Source of the DNA: a virus
DNA length: 59,313 nt
IMG/VR virus record: IMGVR_UViG_3300037327_000208
Coordinates: 1 to 59,313 of that record
Direction: 5' to 3' (one strand)
Part shown: positions 25,522 to 32,828 of the stretch, one piece after another
Layout: each line of letters begins with the position of its first letter
How positions within the stretch are numbered: the stretch's first letter is position 1
Position numbers and translations under genes: made by a program
Notes under the pieces: model-generated
What the model was told of the DNA's origin: nothing
Database searches by the model: none
What the model saw: the letters and a program-made list of their open reading frames with translations, nothing else

Positions 25522-26277
25522 TTAAGCTACCTTGCTGAAAAATTTGTTTTGAAAGTACATCTGGCCCTTTGCTGTAATAAGCGTTTTAAACCAAAGTTGA
25601 ATTTCACCGTTCTGATCTTTGCGAGTTTTCTCTTGAAGTTTGAATAAACCTTGATCAACGTACTTCTGGTAAGGTCTATTTCTTTGACTAAAACTATCCA
25701 TCACATAACTTCCTTCACGAAGCATGGCGAAAAGCTTGTTTTGTCCTGTGCCAACTGATTTGGCAAAGTCTCTGATACAAACGCTATTGATTGAATCGTT
25801 AACCGCTTCGGCAAACGCTATTTTGGGTTGTGCGGCTTCAAGCTTTTCTGCCAAGTCAGCAGCTAAACGTAATGACTCAGCAAAACTCTTAGGCATATTC
25901 TGTTGTGATTGGTAGGTGCCAGTCTTACGAATAGAAGGAAGGACTTCACCAACCACCCAATCTTCAAACTTTTCAGCCTCTGGCATTTTCGAACGCATGA
26001 TTAAACGGTAAACGTCACGTTCTGGAATTATTTGATATTGAGTTACGGATTGATTGTGAGAATAACCAGCTGCTCTACATGCCTTGTAATCACTGGATAC
26101 TAGCAATTCGCTACCACCTATAAGTTTAACGTTCTTACAATGGTCTTGAATCGCTTCTGACGTATTTGCATAACCAAGTAGATCAGCAACATCCTTTGCA
26201 ATAAACATTGGCTCACCGTTTTGATCAATTACTCGGACTTCACTTGATTTGAATTTGAAAGGAATTACGTTGCTCAT
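25522..26277 (-). CDS. Phage antirepressor, BRO-N plus KilAC domains
   Basis: This 251-aa protein joins a BRO-N domain (about residues 10-115: VRVIDQNGEPMFIAKDVADLLGYANTS and IPERDVYRLIMRSKMPEAE) to a C-terminal KilAC DNA-binding domain (ending TAKGQMYFQNKF). Such antirepressors inactivate the CI-type repressor or turn on lytic genes. It is the first gene of the leftward operon that also makes RecT, exonuclease and Dam. Its promoter carries the same 21-bp sequence as the cro promoter, so CI would silence it in the lysogen. Confidence 0.87.
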   Translation of the reverse strand: MSNVIPFKFKSSEVRVIDQNGEPMFIAKDVADLLGYANTSEAIQDHCKNVKLIGGSELLVSSDYKACRAAGYSHNQSVTQYQIIPERDVYRLIMRSKMPEAEKFEDWVVGEVLPSIRKTGTYQSQQNMPKSFAESLRLAADLAEKLEAAQPKIAFAEAVNDSINSVCIRDFAKSVGTGQNKLFAMLREGSYVMDSFSQRNRPYQKYVDQGLFKLQEKTRKDQNGEIQLWFKTLITAKGQMYFQNKFFSKVA

Positions 26278-26293
26278 TTAATTGCTCATTTAA

Positions 26294-26342
26294 GTAAAGT
26301 GCAGACTTACATTAAATATACATTACGCCTTAGTTGTGTCAA
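26294..26342 (-). promoter_or_regulatory. Leftward antirepressor promoter with CI operator copy
   Basis: On the minus strand TTGACA (26342-26337) and TATATT (26320-26315) are 16 bp apart, a near-consensus sigma-70 promoter. The 21 bp directly after the -10 (26294-26314, core GTAAAGTGCAGACTTAC) are identical to 27842-27862 at the cro promoter. A repressor bound there would cover the transcription start. Confidence 0.75.
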
Positions 26343-26376
26343 GTATAGATTTACAATTATTTTTAATAGGCACAAA

Positions 26377-26399
26377 AAACCCGCTCGATTGGCGGGTTT
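26377..26399. terminator. Rho-independent terminator
   Basis: AAACCCGC (26377-26384) and GCGGGTTT (26392-26399) form an 8-bp stem with a 7-nt loop and flanking A and T runs. It separates the cI operon coming from the right from the antirepressor promoter. Confidence 0.85.
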
Positions 26400-26493
26400 C
26401 TATTTTTATTTGCAGATTGTTTTGTTTTTCTTACTGAGACAAATACAATTTCTTGCGACTAAGTAAAGATGTGAATAATAAGAAAATGTGGCC

Positions 26494-26967
26494 TTAACCT
26501 TTGTTTTTAGAACTATTGTAAATCATATATTTAGCAGTCAGCGCATTTGTGACAACGATACTAAGCAAAGCATGAATGATCGCCCAAGATGCTAGAATTC
26601 CAGCGCATGCTGCAAAAACTAAAAAAAGATAAGCTGGTTGTTGTGATATCCCACCTGCAACAAAAAAGATAATAGCTAACAAAATATGTATAACAGTACT
26701 AATTACACTTAAGGTACTACCAACATTAAAGGCACTTTGAGCTTTATTTAAATCTGCTTGGTGTGGGTTTTTATTACCAGTGTTACTGGTAATTGATTCA
26801 TTCTTAGATGAAAAATTTGTATCAATCACCCACGTTTTACCTACTATTTTTCCAACATAAGTACCGTCTCGGATCATTTCTATCACCTTGCTTTCTTCCA
26901 TATTATTGGCTTTAGCAAACGACTCGGCAGTAATCAATCCTTCTGTAGATTTAATGTTTTCTGACAT
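26494..26967 (-). CDS. Membrane protein with N-terminal HTH, co-transcribed with cI
   Basis: This 157-aa protein begins with an excisionase/MerR-like helix-turn-helix (LITAESFAKANNMEESKVIEMIRDGTY, then a GKTWVID wing). After a polar linker come two hydrophobic segments at about residues 83-110 and 117-145. I place the start at ATG 26967, where AAAAGGAATAAC lies directly before, rather than at the longer frame that overlaps cI. It begins 11 bp after the cI stop and ends before a terminator, so it is expressed in the lysogen. Superinfection exclusion is a reasonable guess. The combination could also mean a membrane-tethered regulator. Confidence 0.75.
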   Translation of the reverse strand: MSENIKSTEGLITAESFAKANNMEESKVIEMIRDGTYVGKIVGKTWVIDTNFSSKNESITSNTGNKNPHQADLNKAQSAFNVGSTLSVISTVIHILLAIIFFVAGGISQQPAYLFLVFAACAGILASWAIIHALLSIVVTNALTAKYMIYNSSKNKG

Positions 26968-26978
26968 TGTTATTCCTT

Positions 26979-27785
26979 TTAATTCCAAATGCTTGACGAC
27001 CAAAACACACGGCCAATAATATTCACAAGCTCACGATTACCTAATTTTAAAATTTCGTCTGGATGCTCTGATCCATTAAAACTATTAATTCTCAACCCTC
27101 CACCTGGCAACATATATAAACGCTTAATACGCAATAAACCATCATGGTTAATTGCATAGGTCTTTCCGTCAACTACGCGTTTATCGCCTAGGTTAACACC
27201 AACAACATCACCGTCAAGCAGACGAGGCTCCATACTATTCCCTGAAATTTTTACGCAAGCTGCATTAGATGGATCTACTCCGCAATTTCTTAGAGTTGAT
27301 TTGCTAAACCTTAATTTAGGTCCATGATTTTCTTGAGTCAATTCCGAGCCTGCTCCTGCTGCTAATTCTACATCCATAAAAAATGGTAGTTCCACTTCAT
27401 CATCGTCTAGTGGTGTAGAGCTATCCCAAGAATCAATATGACCGAGATTGAGGCCTACTGGAATGTCTTGCCTTAAATTTTTTCTAATTACCTGCAATGA
27501 ACTATTAGTTTTACCAGCTCTAAGTTCAGAACTTGTCGTTCCTTTTCTTTCTGTAAATTCTGCACCAAAAACTTTATCCGGTATCGGTCTGTCAAGATAC
27601 GCGCTGATTTTTCTAAAATGCCTTTTATCAACTTTTCCATATTTACTCCAGTCTCCAACAGCTTGACGAGTCACGTCACACAAGTCAGCAAGGTGAGACT
27701 TCTTTTTGCTTTTGTCTGAGAAGCCTTCAGTAAGCCATTTTGCAATGGCTTTTTCTTCTTCTGTGGGGGATTTTATTCTATTCAT
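26979..27785 (-). CDS. cI: CI-type repressor with S24 autopeptidase domain
   Basis: The 268-aa repressor has an N-terminal helix-turn-helix (LADLCDVTRQAVGDWSKYG, residues 32-50) and a C-terminal LexA-like peptidase. The catalytic serine is S184 in SGNSMEPRL and the lysine is K221 in LLRIKRLY. The self-cleavage bond is probably an Ala-Gly at 143-144 or 145-146 (LAAGAGS). RecA filaments formed on DNA damage would trigger cleavage and induction. It diverges from cro across about 100 bp with the 21-bp operator. A second operator copy lies at the antirepressor promoter. Confidence 0.93.
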   Translation of the reverse strand: MNRIKSPTEEEKAIAKWLTEGFSDKSKKKSHLADLCDVTRQAVGDWSKYGKVDKRHFRKISAYLDRPIPDKVFGAEFTERKGTTSSELRAGKTNSSLQVIRKNLRQDIPVGLNLGHIDSWDSSTPLDDDEVELPFFMDVELAAGAGSELTQENHGPKLRFSKSTLRNCGVDPSNAACVKISGNSMEPRLLDGDVVGVNLGDKRVVDGKTYAINHDGLLRIKRLYMLPGGGLRINSFNGSEHPDEILKLGNRELVNIIGRVFWSSSIWN

Positions 27786-27832
27786 AATCGCAATTATGCT
27801 TTGAACTTAAATCAAATAAAACCAATCCCCAC

Positions 27833-27862
27833 TTGACATATGTAAAGTGCAGACTTACATTA
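27833..27862 (+). promoter_or_regulatory. Rightward (cro) promoter with CI operator
   Basis: TTGACA at 27833-27838 and TACATT at 27856-27861 are separated by exactly 17 bp. The 21-bp operator (27842-27862, core GTAAAGTGCAGACTTAC) fills the spacer and -10. The same 21 bases recur at 26294-26314. Transcription would start near 27868, just before the cro ribosome site. Confidence 0.8.
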
Positions 27863-27891
27863 CTATGTATAAAACACACCGGAGCGGTTTT

Positions 27892-28080
27892 GTGAAACCA
27901 AAAATAAATAAAAACAGAGTTGCAAAACACTTTGGTATATCTAGGCAAGCTGTGGGTCAGTGGTTTGAAGGTGAGATTCCACCAAAAAGAGTAATAGAGC
28001 TTGAAAAGATAACTGGAATACCTCGCCACGAACTCCGCCCAGACATTTACCCACCTGAAGAATACAAAAAAGCCAGCTAA
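27892..28080 (+). CDS. cro: Cro-type repressor
   Basis: The protein is a small Cro: INKNRVAKHFGISRQAVGQWFEGEIPPKRVIELEKITG, with the helix-turn-helix AKHFGISRQAVGQWF. It represses early transcription and blocks cI expression during lytic growth. I chose GTG 27892 because GGAG lies five to eight bases upstream and because earlier starts (GTG 27847, ATG 27865) fall inside the promoter and operator. From there the protein has 62 residues, the usual Cro size. Confidence 0.87.
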   Translation: MKPKINKNRVAKHFGISRQAVGQWFEGEIPPKRVIELEKITGIPRHELRPDIYPPEEYKKAS

Positions 28081-28093
28081 TAGGGATTTATCT

Positions 28094-28282
28094 ATGTATG
28101 CAAATGAACGTTTAATCAAAAAACATGAAGTAAAGGTACGTTTTGACGACGACATAAACGAGATGCTTGACGCTATTGTAAAAAGCACTGGAGGACAAAA
28201 AGCAGTTGTAGTACGTGACATATTTTTGCGCGGCCTCAACGTAGTAAACGTAAATCATGTTACTGACAATATAGAAGCATGA
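28094..28282 (+). CDS. Ribbon-helix-helix DNA-binding protein
   Basis: This 62-aa protein has the ribbon-helix-helix layout: a basic beta strand KHEVKVRF, then two helices DDDINEMLDAIVKSTGG and KAVVVRDIFLRGL. It occupies the position of cII in lambda-like phages, directly after cro. It is probably a transcription regulator of the early rightward operon. Whether it activates lysogeny like CII cannot be told. Confidence 0.7.
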   Translation: MYANERLIKKHEVKVRFDDDINEMLDAIVKSTGGQKAVVVRDIFLRGLNVVNVNHVTDNIEA

Positions 28283-28337
28283 TAACAACTGGAAGTCCTG
28301 AGAATTGGGCTTTCACATCACTTTAGAGGCCCTTTGA

Positions 28338-28511
28338 ATGACCCTAATAGACCTGAGCGATCAGGAAATGCAGTTAGTACAGAAGTTCGCAAAACAGAGA
28401 AATATAACGATTAACCAGGCAGCACAGATTATTTTTGATGCAGGTAAAGAACGAGTATTAGAACTTGCGTCACCCACCACTGCAATTGTAAGAAAAATGA
28501 AGGCCGCTTAA
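28338..28511 (+). CDS. Small ribbon-helix-helix-like protein (57 aa)
   Basis: A 57-aa frame, from ATG 28338 to TAA 28509-28511, encodes LSDQEMQLVQKFAKQRNITINQAAQIIFDAG, which resembles ribbon-helix-helix regulators. A short CCGC/GCGG terminator-like hairpin overlaps its stop codon. The reading frame does not overlap any other gene. Confidence 0.6.
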   Translation: MTLIDLSDQEMQLVQKFAKQRNITINQAAQIIFDAGKERVLELASPTTAIVRKMKAA

Positions 28512-28573
28512 TTGCGGTTTTCAGGTGCTCCACACGCAACTCTATGTAGATGCGTTAAACGTTCGAGATAACA

Positions 28574-28650
28574 GGGACTCGGCAAAAGGCAAAGGTGAAG
28601 TCTTTAAGGGTCGGGAGTAACCCAGCCGAAGATCCAACTACCGGAGTTAC
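28574..28650 (+). ncRNA. Candidate structured RNA, three-way junction
   Basis: The stretch between two small genes (28512-28674) folds by eye. An outer stem pairs GGA (28575-28577) with UCC (28633-28635) and UCGGC (28579-28583) with GCCGA (28625-28629). It encloses two hairpins, AAAG/CUUU (28591-28605) and GGGU/ACCC (28608-28623). A small hairpin AACU/AGUU follows with an ACCGG loop, and ACCGG occurs again right after it. The fold, the absence of a gene and the phage setting suggest a regulatory RNA or leader. The minus strand could be the transcribed one, as in C4-type antisense RNAs. Confidence 0.4.
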
Positions 28651-28674
28651 CGGGCAGTTAACAACGAGGTAATT

Positions 28675-28977
28675 ATGTCAGAACAAGAAATAGAAAAAGA
28701 GATTCAAGCCAAGGGTTTAAATGCTCCACGTTTAACGCCCAGCTCAATCGACTCAGTAATAGCTAGCAAGGCGTTTCATGTGTTTGGTGATACGTGTCTA
28801 ACAGTTTGCTGTTTAACCCTCGAAAACGGTTTCACGGTCACTGGTGAGAGTGCCTGTGCTAGTCCAGAGAATTTTAACTCTGAAATCGGTGAAAAAATAG
28901 CATTTAACAACGCGCGTGAAAAAATATGGATGTTGGAAGGGTATTTATTAAAGCATTTGCTTTTCACGTCTATATAA
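28675..28977 (+). CDS. Phage N4 gp49 / Sf6 gp66 family protein
   Basis: This 100-aa protein matches the family at both ends: IEKEIQAKGLNAPRLTP near the start and FTVTGESACASPENFNSEIGEKIAFNNAREKIWMLEGYLL near the end. The family is widespread in phages and its function is unknown. Accessory replication or host takeover is sometimes proposed. It opens with a clear ribosome site (GAGGTAATT). Confidence 0.87.
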   Translation: MSEQEIEKEIQAKGLNAPRLTPSSIDSVIASKAFHVFGDTCLTVCCLTLENGFTVTGESACASPENFNSEIGEKIAFNNAREKIWMLEGYLLKHLLFTSI

Positions 28978-28993
28978 ATTCAATTCAATAAAA

Positions 28994-29027
28994 AGGCTCC
29001 ATCAATGCGCGACAACGCTAGGAGCCT
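28994..29027 (+). promoter_or_regulatory. Hairpin before the 29048 gene
   Basis: AGGCTCC (28994-29000) pairs with GGAGCCT (29021-29027), and inside it GCG (29007-29009) can pair with CGC (29016-29018). No T run follows, so it is probably a leader structure or a mRNA stability element, not a terminator. Confidence 0.4.
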
Positions 29028-29047
29028 CATTACTAAACGAGGTAAGT

Positions 29048-29242
29048 ATGAGCAAATTAGAAAGAAAAATCAACATTCAAATATTTGGTAAAGGCATTCA
29101 GCTATCAACAGCAAACGGCTACAACACAACGTCTATGACACGTAAAGACCTGCAAGTGTTAATAAGTGACGCGTTAGTTGCTGAACGTGTGCTGGGCGAT
29201 GCTGAGAGAGCTAGAAAAACAGTATTACGGGCGGTGAGCTAA
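29048..29242 (+). CDS. Small phage protein (64 aa), unknown
   Basis: This is a mostly polar protein with a helical C-terminal half (DLQVLISDALVAERVLGDAERARKTVL). It overlaps the start of the O-like gene by one base, which supports translation. It is not recognised. Confidence 0.6.
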   Translation: MSKLERKINIQIFGKGIQLSTANGYNTTSMTRKDLQVLISDALVAERVLGDAERARKTVLRAVS

Positions 29243-30174
29243 TGAGTCGCCCCAATTTAAAAGTAATTAGTTCAAGCCAAGGAGTCGAGCCTATGAAAAA
29301 AGCTAATGGGTTCGTTCTACAGCATCAAAGTATTGACAGCCAATCGTGGAGCGATGATCCGTACTGCATGTTAGTCGTTCAGTTTTTAATCAGGAAAGCC
29401 AGTTACAAACCACATGCCATAAAATACGGTAGTCATGACATAGATTTAGATGTCGGTGAGTATGCTACAACAGGCCTAAAACTAGCTAAGAGTAGCGCAG
29501 TTTACGGACTGTACAAATCATCCAAGAACCCTGATGAAGCCGCTAAAAGCGCCATTAAGACGGTATTAAAGACACTTGAAATTGATGGCTTCCTTGCCAA
29601 GCGAATAATTGGCAAAGGTAAGGACCAATGCACAGTCATTACTATCAAAAATTGGGCTAAATTCCAGTCTAAAAAAGCATCGGTTTTAAAACCGATTGTA
29701 GAACCGTTAGCTAAACCGCAACAAAAACCGATTCAAACCCACGCCAGTTGCGACTATCAGAGCGATGCTAAACCGATAGCAAAACCGATAGCAGAACCGA
29801 TGGCTAACCCTAATAACAACAAGGGATATAAACAACAAGAAAGAATAGTACCTAACGGTACTTGTCAAAACCCTGACGAGTTTTCACCTGTAAAATCTCA
29901 AAATATTCCATATCAAGAAATTGTAAATCTATTTGGTGAACATTTCCCATCGTTGCCACAACCAAAAAAATTAAGTTCTGCCAGACGCGCATCAATCAAA
30001 GCTAGACACGTTAATGATTTGAAAAGCAGTGTTGAGAATTGGGGGAAGTATTTCAATTACATCAACACAAGCTGCTCTTGGATGATATCAGGAAGTTACA
30101 ACATCACTTTTGATTATTTGATAAAGCAGGCTAACTTTTTGAACATTTGGGAGGGTGCTAAAAATGACCGTTAA
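29242..30174 (+). CDS. O-like replication initiation protein
   Basis: The 310-aa protein has an N-terminal winged-helix region (SQSWSDDPYCMLVVQFLIRKASYKP through TVLKTLEIDGFLAKR and an FTVITIKNW-like strand) typical of phage replisome organisers. A low-complexity linker with repeated KPI-x-(E/K)P units follows at about residues 150-190, then a C-terminal domain that should load the DnaB helicase. The linker is encoded by tandem 12-bp DNA repeats, as in lambda O, where the origin lies within the gene. The DnaB-like gene follows with an overlap. Confidence 0.8.
   Translation: MSRPNLKVISSSQGVEPMKKANGFVLQHQSIDSQSWSDDPYCMLVVQFLIRKASYKPHAIKYGSHDIDLDVGEYATTGLKLAKSSAVYGLYKSSKNPDEAAKSAIKTVLKTLEIDGFLAKRIIGKGKDQCTVITIKNWAKFQSKKASVLKPIVEPLAKPQQKPIQTHASCDYQSDAKPIAKPIAEPMANPNNNKGYKQQERIVPNGTCQNPDEFSPVKSQNIPYQEIVNLFGEHFPSLPQPKKLSSARRASIKARHVNDLKSSVENWGKYFNYINTSCSWMISGSYNITFDYLIKQANFLNIWEGAKNDR
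29681..29804. other. Putative phage replication origin: 12-bp iterons
   Basis: Four tandem 12-mers lie at 29688-29735 and three more at 29769-29804, with consensus (A/T)(A/G)AACCGATAGC. A perfect 14-bp palindrome CGGTTTTAAAACCG (29681-29694) sits at the left edge. An AT-rich stretch follows downstream. The arrangement inside the O-like gene mirrors lambda ori. Confidence 0.65.
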
Positions 30175-31621
30175 TCACCCACAAATAATTGAAAAATTAA
30201 AAGTGCCTCCACATTCAATCGAGGCTGAACAAAGTGTTTTGGGCTCAATTCTAATCAAAGAGGAATGTTTTGATGAAGTTAGTGATTTTGTAACCGCCAA
30301 CAACTTCTACAACCGTTCTCACGCAATGATATTTGAAAACATGAGCGAAATGATTTCTAAAAACATTCGTATTGATTTGATTACGCTGTCTGATTACCTG
30401 GAAGACAAATTCCTGTTAGAAAAATGCGGAGGTATGGCGTACATAGGTCAACTGGCTAAGAACACACCAAGCACAGCTAACGCCGCTGAATATGCAAAAA
30501 TTGTTGAGAGTCGCAGTACAGTTAGAAACTTAATTAGCGCTTCATACACAATTAGTGATGCGTGTTATAACGCAGAGGGAAGAACAACCGACGAGTTATT
30601 ATTAATCGCTGAGAGTGAGTTAACAGCGGTGTCAGAAGGCACCAGAAGCGCACAGCAAGACACCACAATTAAATCAGGTGTTTATAAATTCTTAGATAAG
30701 TTTGAAATTGCACTACAGGCCAAAGGATTAACCGGTATATCAAGTGGCCTGGCTGATTTAGATAAAAAAACAGGCGGCTTTCAAAACTCTGATTTAATTG
30801 TTATTGCTGCAAGGCCATCCATGGGTAAAACAACATTAGCCCTCAATTTTGCAAATCATGCCGCCAAATCAGGCAAGAAAGTTATGTTTTTTAGTTTAGA
30901 AATGCCAAAGGACCAACTAGTTCTTAAAATGGCTAGTGAATCGGGCCGTATTCCTATCCAAGCACTCCGATCACCTGCTAACGAATACGATAGGGAGGGC
31001 AATGAAGTTCAGGGCGTAGGTATGAATCAGGAGTACCACACAAACCTAACTAATTTCATTGGTAATTTGAATGAATCTAAAATGGTACTGGATATTGACG
31101 ACAGAGGCGGCATTAACCTGGTTGATATGAAAACAGCTCTAAAACGTTTTCAGCGTAAATATGGAAAAGTTGATGAAGTGTTTGTAGATTATTTGCAAAT
31201 AATGACCGGTCCAAAATCAGAAAATAAAACGCAAACAGTGACCGAAATCAGCAACGGCCTTAAACGCATAGCCAAAGAATTTGATTGTCCCGTAATTGCA
31301 TTGTCACAGTTAAATAGGTCGCTTGAATCAAGAACTAATAAGCGACCAACAAACGCAGATTTAAGAGAATCGGGTGCCATTGAGCAAGATGCCGACGTAA
31401 TTTTATTTGTGTACAGAGATGAAGTTTATAACGAGCAGACAACCGACAAGGGTTTGGCTGAAATAATCATAGGAAAGCAACGAAACGGACCGCTCGGAAC
31501 TGTTGGAACAATATTTCAAGGGGAGTTTAGTTCATTCAAAAATCTAACAGGTAGAGAGCTAACATCTCACGTTCAAGCAGAAACCAAACGATATGAGAAA
31601 AAGAAGGGGCTTGAACTATGA
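30164..31621 (+). CDS. DnaB-type replicative helicase
   Basis: This 485-aa protein is a phage DnaB. The N-terminal domain PPHSIEAEQSVLGSILI is followed by the RecA-like ATPase with Walker A ARPSMGKTTLA at about residue 220 and the conserved FVDYLQIM, SQLNRSLE and RESGAIEQDADV motifs. It unwinds the replication fork 5'-3'. I place the start at ATG 30164, eight bases after GGGAGGG, instead of at the upstream GTG. That ATG overlaps the end of the O-like gene, so the loader and helicase are made together. Confidence 0.93.
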   Translation: MTVNHPQIIEKLKVPPHSIEAEQSVLGSILIKEECFDEVSDFVTANNFYNRSHAMIFENMSEMISKNIRIDLITLSDYLEDKFLLEKCGGMAYIGQLAKNTPSTANAAEYAKIVESRSTVRNLISASYTISDACYNAEGRTTDELLLIAESELTAVSEGTRSAQQDTTIKSGVYKFLDKFEIALQAKGLTGISSGLADLDKKTGGFQNSDLIVIAARPSMGKTTLALNFANHAAKSGKKVMFFSLEMPKDQLVLKMASESGRIPIQALRSPANEYDREGNEVQGVGMNQEYHTNLTNFIGNLNESKMVLDIDDRGGINLVDMKTALKRFQRKYGKVDEVFVDYLQIMTGPKSENKTQTVTEISNGLKRIAKEFDCPVIALSQLNRSLESRTNKRPTNADLRESGAIEQDADVILFVYRDEVYNEQTTDKGLAEIIIGKQRNGPLGTVGTIFQGEFSSFKNLTGRELTSHVQAETKRYEKKKGLEL

Positions 31622-31770
31622 AAACTAACCTACTCACTAACGCCCAAGCAGCCCTGTACAAAAAAATAGAAATGTCAGAGTTAGAGGCAGCTAAGAAAAA
31701 AGCGCAGGCTCAGAGAATGAAAGCCGAGGACGCACAGGACCGTAAGAAATTGAGAGGGGATGCAGCATGA
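31618..31770 (+). CDS. Small Lys/Ala-rich phage protein (50 aa)
   Basis: A 50-aa frame is coupled by ATGA overlaps to the helicase gene before it and to the next gene after it. The C-terminal two thirds is a charged helix (EAAKKKAQAQRMKAEDAQ). It is not recognised. Confidence 0.6.
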   Translation: MKTNLLTNAQAALYKKIEMSELEAAKKKAQAQRMKAEDAQDRKKLRGDAA

Positions 31771-32186
31771 ACGGCAAATTTAGAATAGTTAATAGCCGTG
31801 ACTCTCTTGAGCTTCTAATCAAAGAGGTTCGAGATACTTGGGAGTTTCAAAAATGGCTGATGGTCCAGGTATCAACTGAAAAGCAACGCAGTCAATTACA
31901 AAATAATTCTATGCACCTTTGGTTTGAATGGGTAGCTAAAGAGTTAAATGATCGCGGTATAGATATGCGGGTGCTACTCAAAAGCAAGCCGACAATAGAT
32001 TGGTACGCATCGAGCGTGAAATCTCACGTATGGAGGCCAACGCAGCAGGCCATAGCTGATAAATCATCAACTGCCGACTTATCTACAGTCGAATGCCTAC
32101 AAACCCATGAAGAATTAAACCGGTGGTTTGGTAATTCTTTTGGTTTCCACGTTCCCTGGCCGAATATTAGGAGCAAAACAGCATGA
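31767..32186 (+). CDS. NinB-like phage recombination protein
   Basis: This 139-aa protein has the EKQRSQLQNNSMHLWFEWVAKELNDRG and VWRPTQQAI-x-x-KSSTADL segments shared by a common phage family related to NinB/Orf. Those proteins help load recombinase on single-stranded DNA. Its place after the helicase in a nin-like cluster of small genes supports this. The exact family name is inferred from pattern and context. Confidence 0.6.
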   Translation: MNGKFRIVNSRDSLELLIKEVRDTWEFQKWLMVQVSTEKQRSQLQNNSMHLWFEWVAKELNDRGIDMRVLLKSKPTIDWYASSVKSHVWRPTQQAIADKSSTADLSTVECLQTHEELNRWFGNSFGFHVPWPNIRSKTA

Positions 32187-32347
32187 TTTATTTAATCTTA
32201 TTAATAATTTACATAATCATAGGCGTTGGCACATGGAACGCATTAAGGGCACTTACTATTTTATCCGGTTTATCTGAAGTCAAACACATGAGGATTGTTA
32301 CCGTTTGCCTTTGGCCCGTAGCTTTGATTTATATGGCGAGCAGCTAA
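32183..32347 (+). CDS. Small membrane protein (54 aa)
   Basis: The frame encodes two hydrophobic stretches, YLILLIIYIIIGVGTW and IVTVCLWPVALIYMA, so the product should span the membrane twice. ATGA-type overlaps link it to both neighbours. No family is recognised. Confidence 0.6.
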   Translation: MIYLILLIIYIIIGVGTWNALRALTILSGLSEVKHMRIVTVCLWPVALIYMASS

Positions 32348-32685
32348 TGATCCAAAATATAGATCAGAAGACAAAACGCGAACTTATTGAAATTGTGAAG
32401 ATTCAGCAAGAAGAATATATAAGCATAAAAGCTGATTATGAAAATTCAAAAGCAACAATTGAGAGTTTATTAGATTTATACATTCCGAAAGTTGATCCAC
32501 TTTATCTGCCAATTGGGTTCCGTTATCAGCCATTTGCTTCAGGTGAAGTAGTTGAAATAAAAGCACCACCACAGCCACTAGTCCCAATGTATCTACCTAT
32601 TAGTCGTATTGAGCTTATGTTCCCTATATTTTGTGTCTGTTGCGCCGCTATTGGTTGTGTATTTGCTTTTTTGGTAAATGTTTAA
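32347..32685 (+). CDS. Tail-anchored phage protein (112 aa), unknown
   Basis: I use ATG 32347, which overlaps the preceding stop (TAATG), rather than the longer frame inside the previous gene. The N-terminal half is a helix rich in Lys and Glu (KTKRELIEIVKIQQEEYISIK), followed by a Pro-rich part. A single C-terminal hydrophobic helix (MFPIFCVCCAAIGCVFAFLV) suggests a tail anchor. Confidence 0.6.
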   Translation: MIQNIDQKTKRELIEIVKIQQEEYISIKADYENSKATIESLLDLYIPKVDPLYLPIGFRYQPFASGEVVEIKAPPQPLVPMYLPISRIELMFPIFCVCCAAIGCVFAFLVNV

Positions 32686-32828
32686 TGGCTAAATCTAATA
32701 TTGTTATAAAAATAAAACTTAAAAAGTGGGCTAAACCTCTAGCCTACATATGTGTGATTTTTCATATTTACATACCAGATTGGTTTTTTATTATTGAGTA
32801 CGGAGATAATAAAAATGACCAACTCTAA
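32685..32828 (+). CDS. Small basic membrane-like protein (47 aa)
   Basis: The short frame starts at an overlap with the previous stop and encodes a basic N-terminus followed by a hydrophobic segment (LAYICVIFHIYIPDWFFII). It runs 14 bp into the NinG gene. It may serve mainly to couple translation. Confidence 0.45.
   Translation: MAKSNIVIKIKLKKWAKPLAYICVIFHIYIPDWFFIIEYGDNKNDQL

Noticed and set aside
27778-28239. Minus-strand frame (153 aa) across the cro region
   Set aside because: It overlaps the cro and ribbon-helix-helix genes and the promoter, and its composition is Ser/Phe/Leu-rich like a shadow of AT-rich coding sequence.
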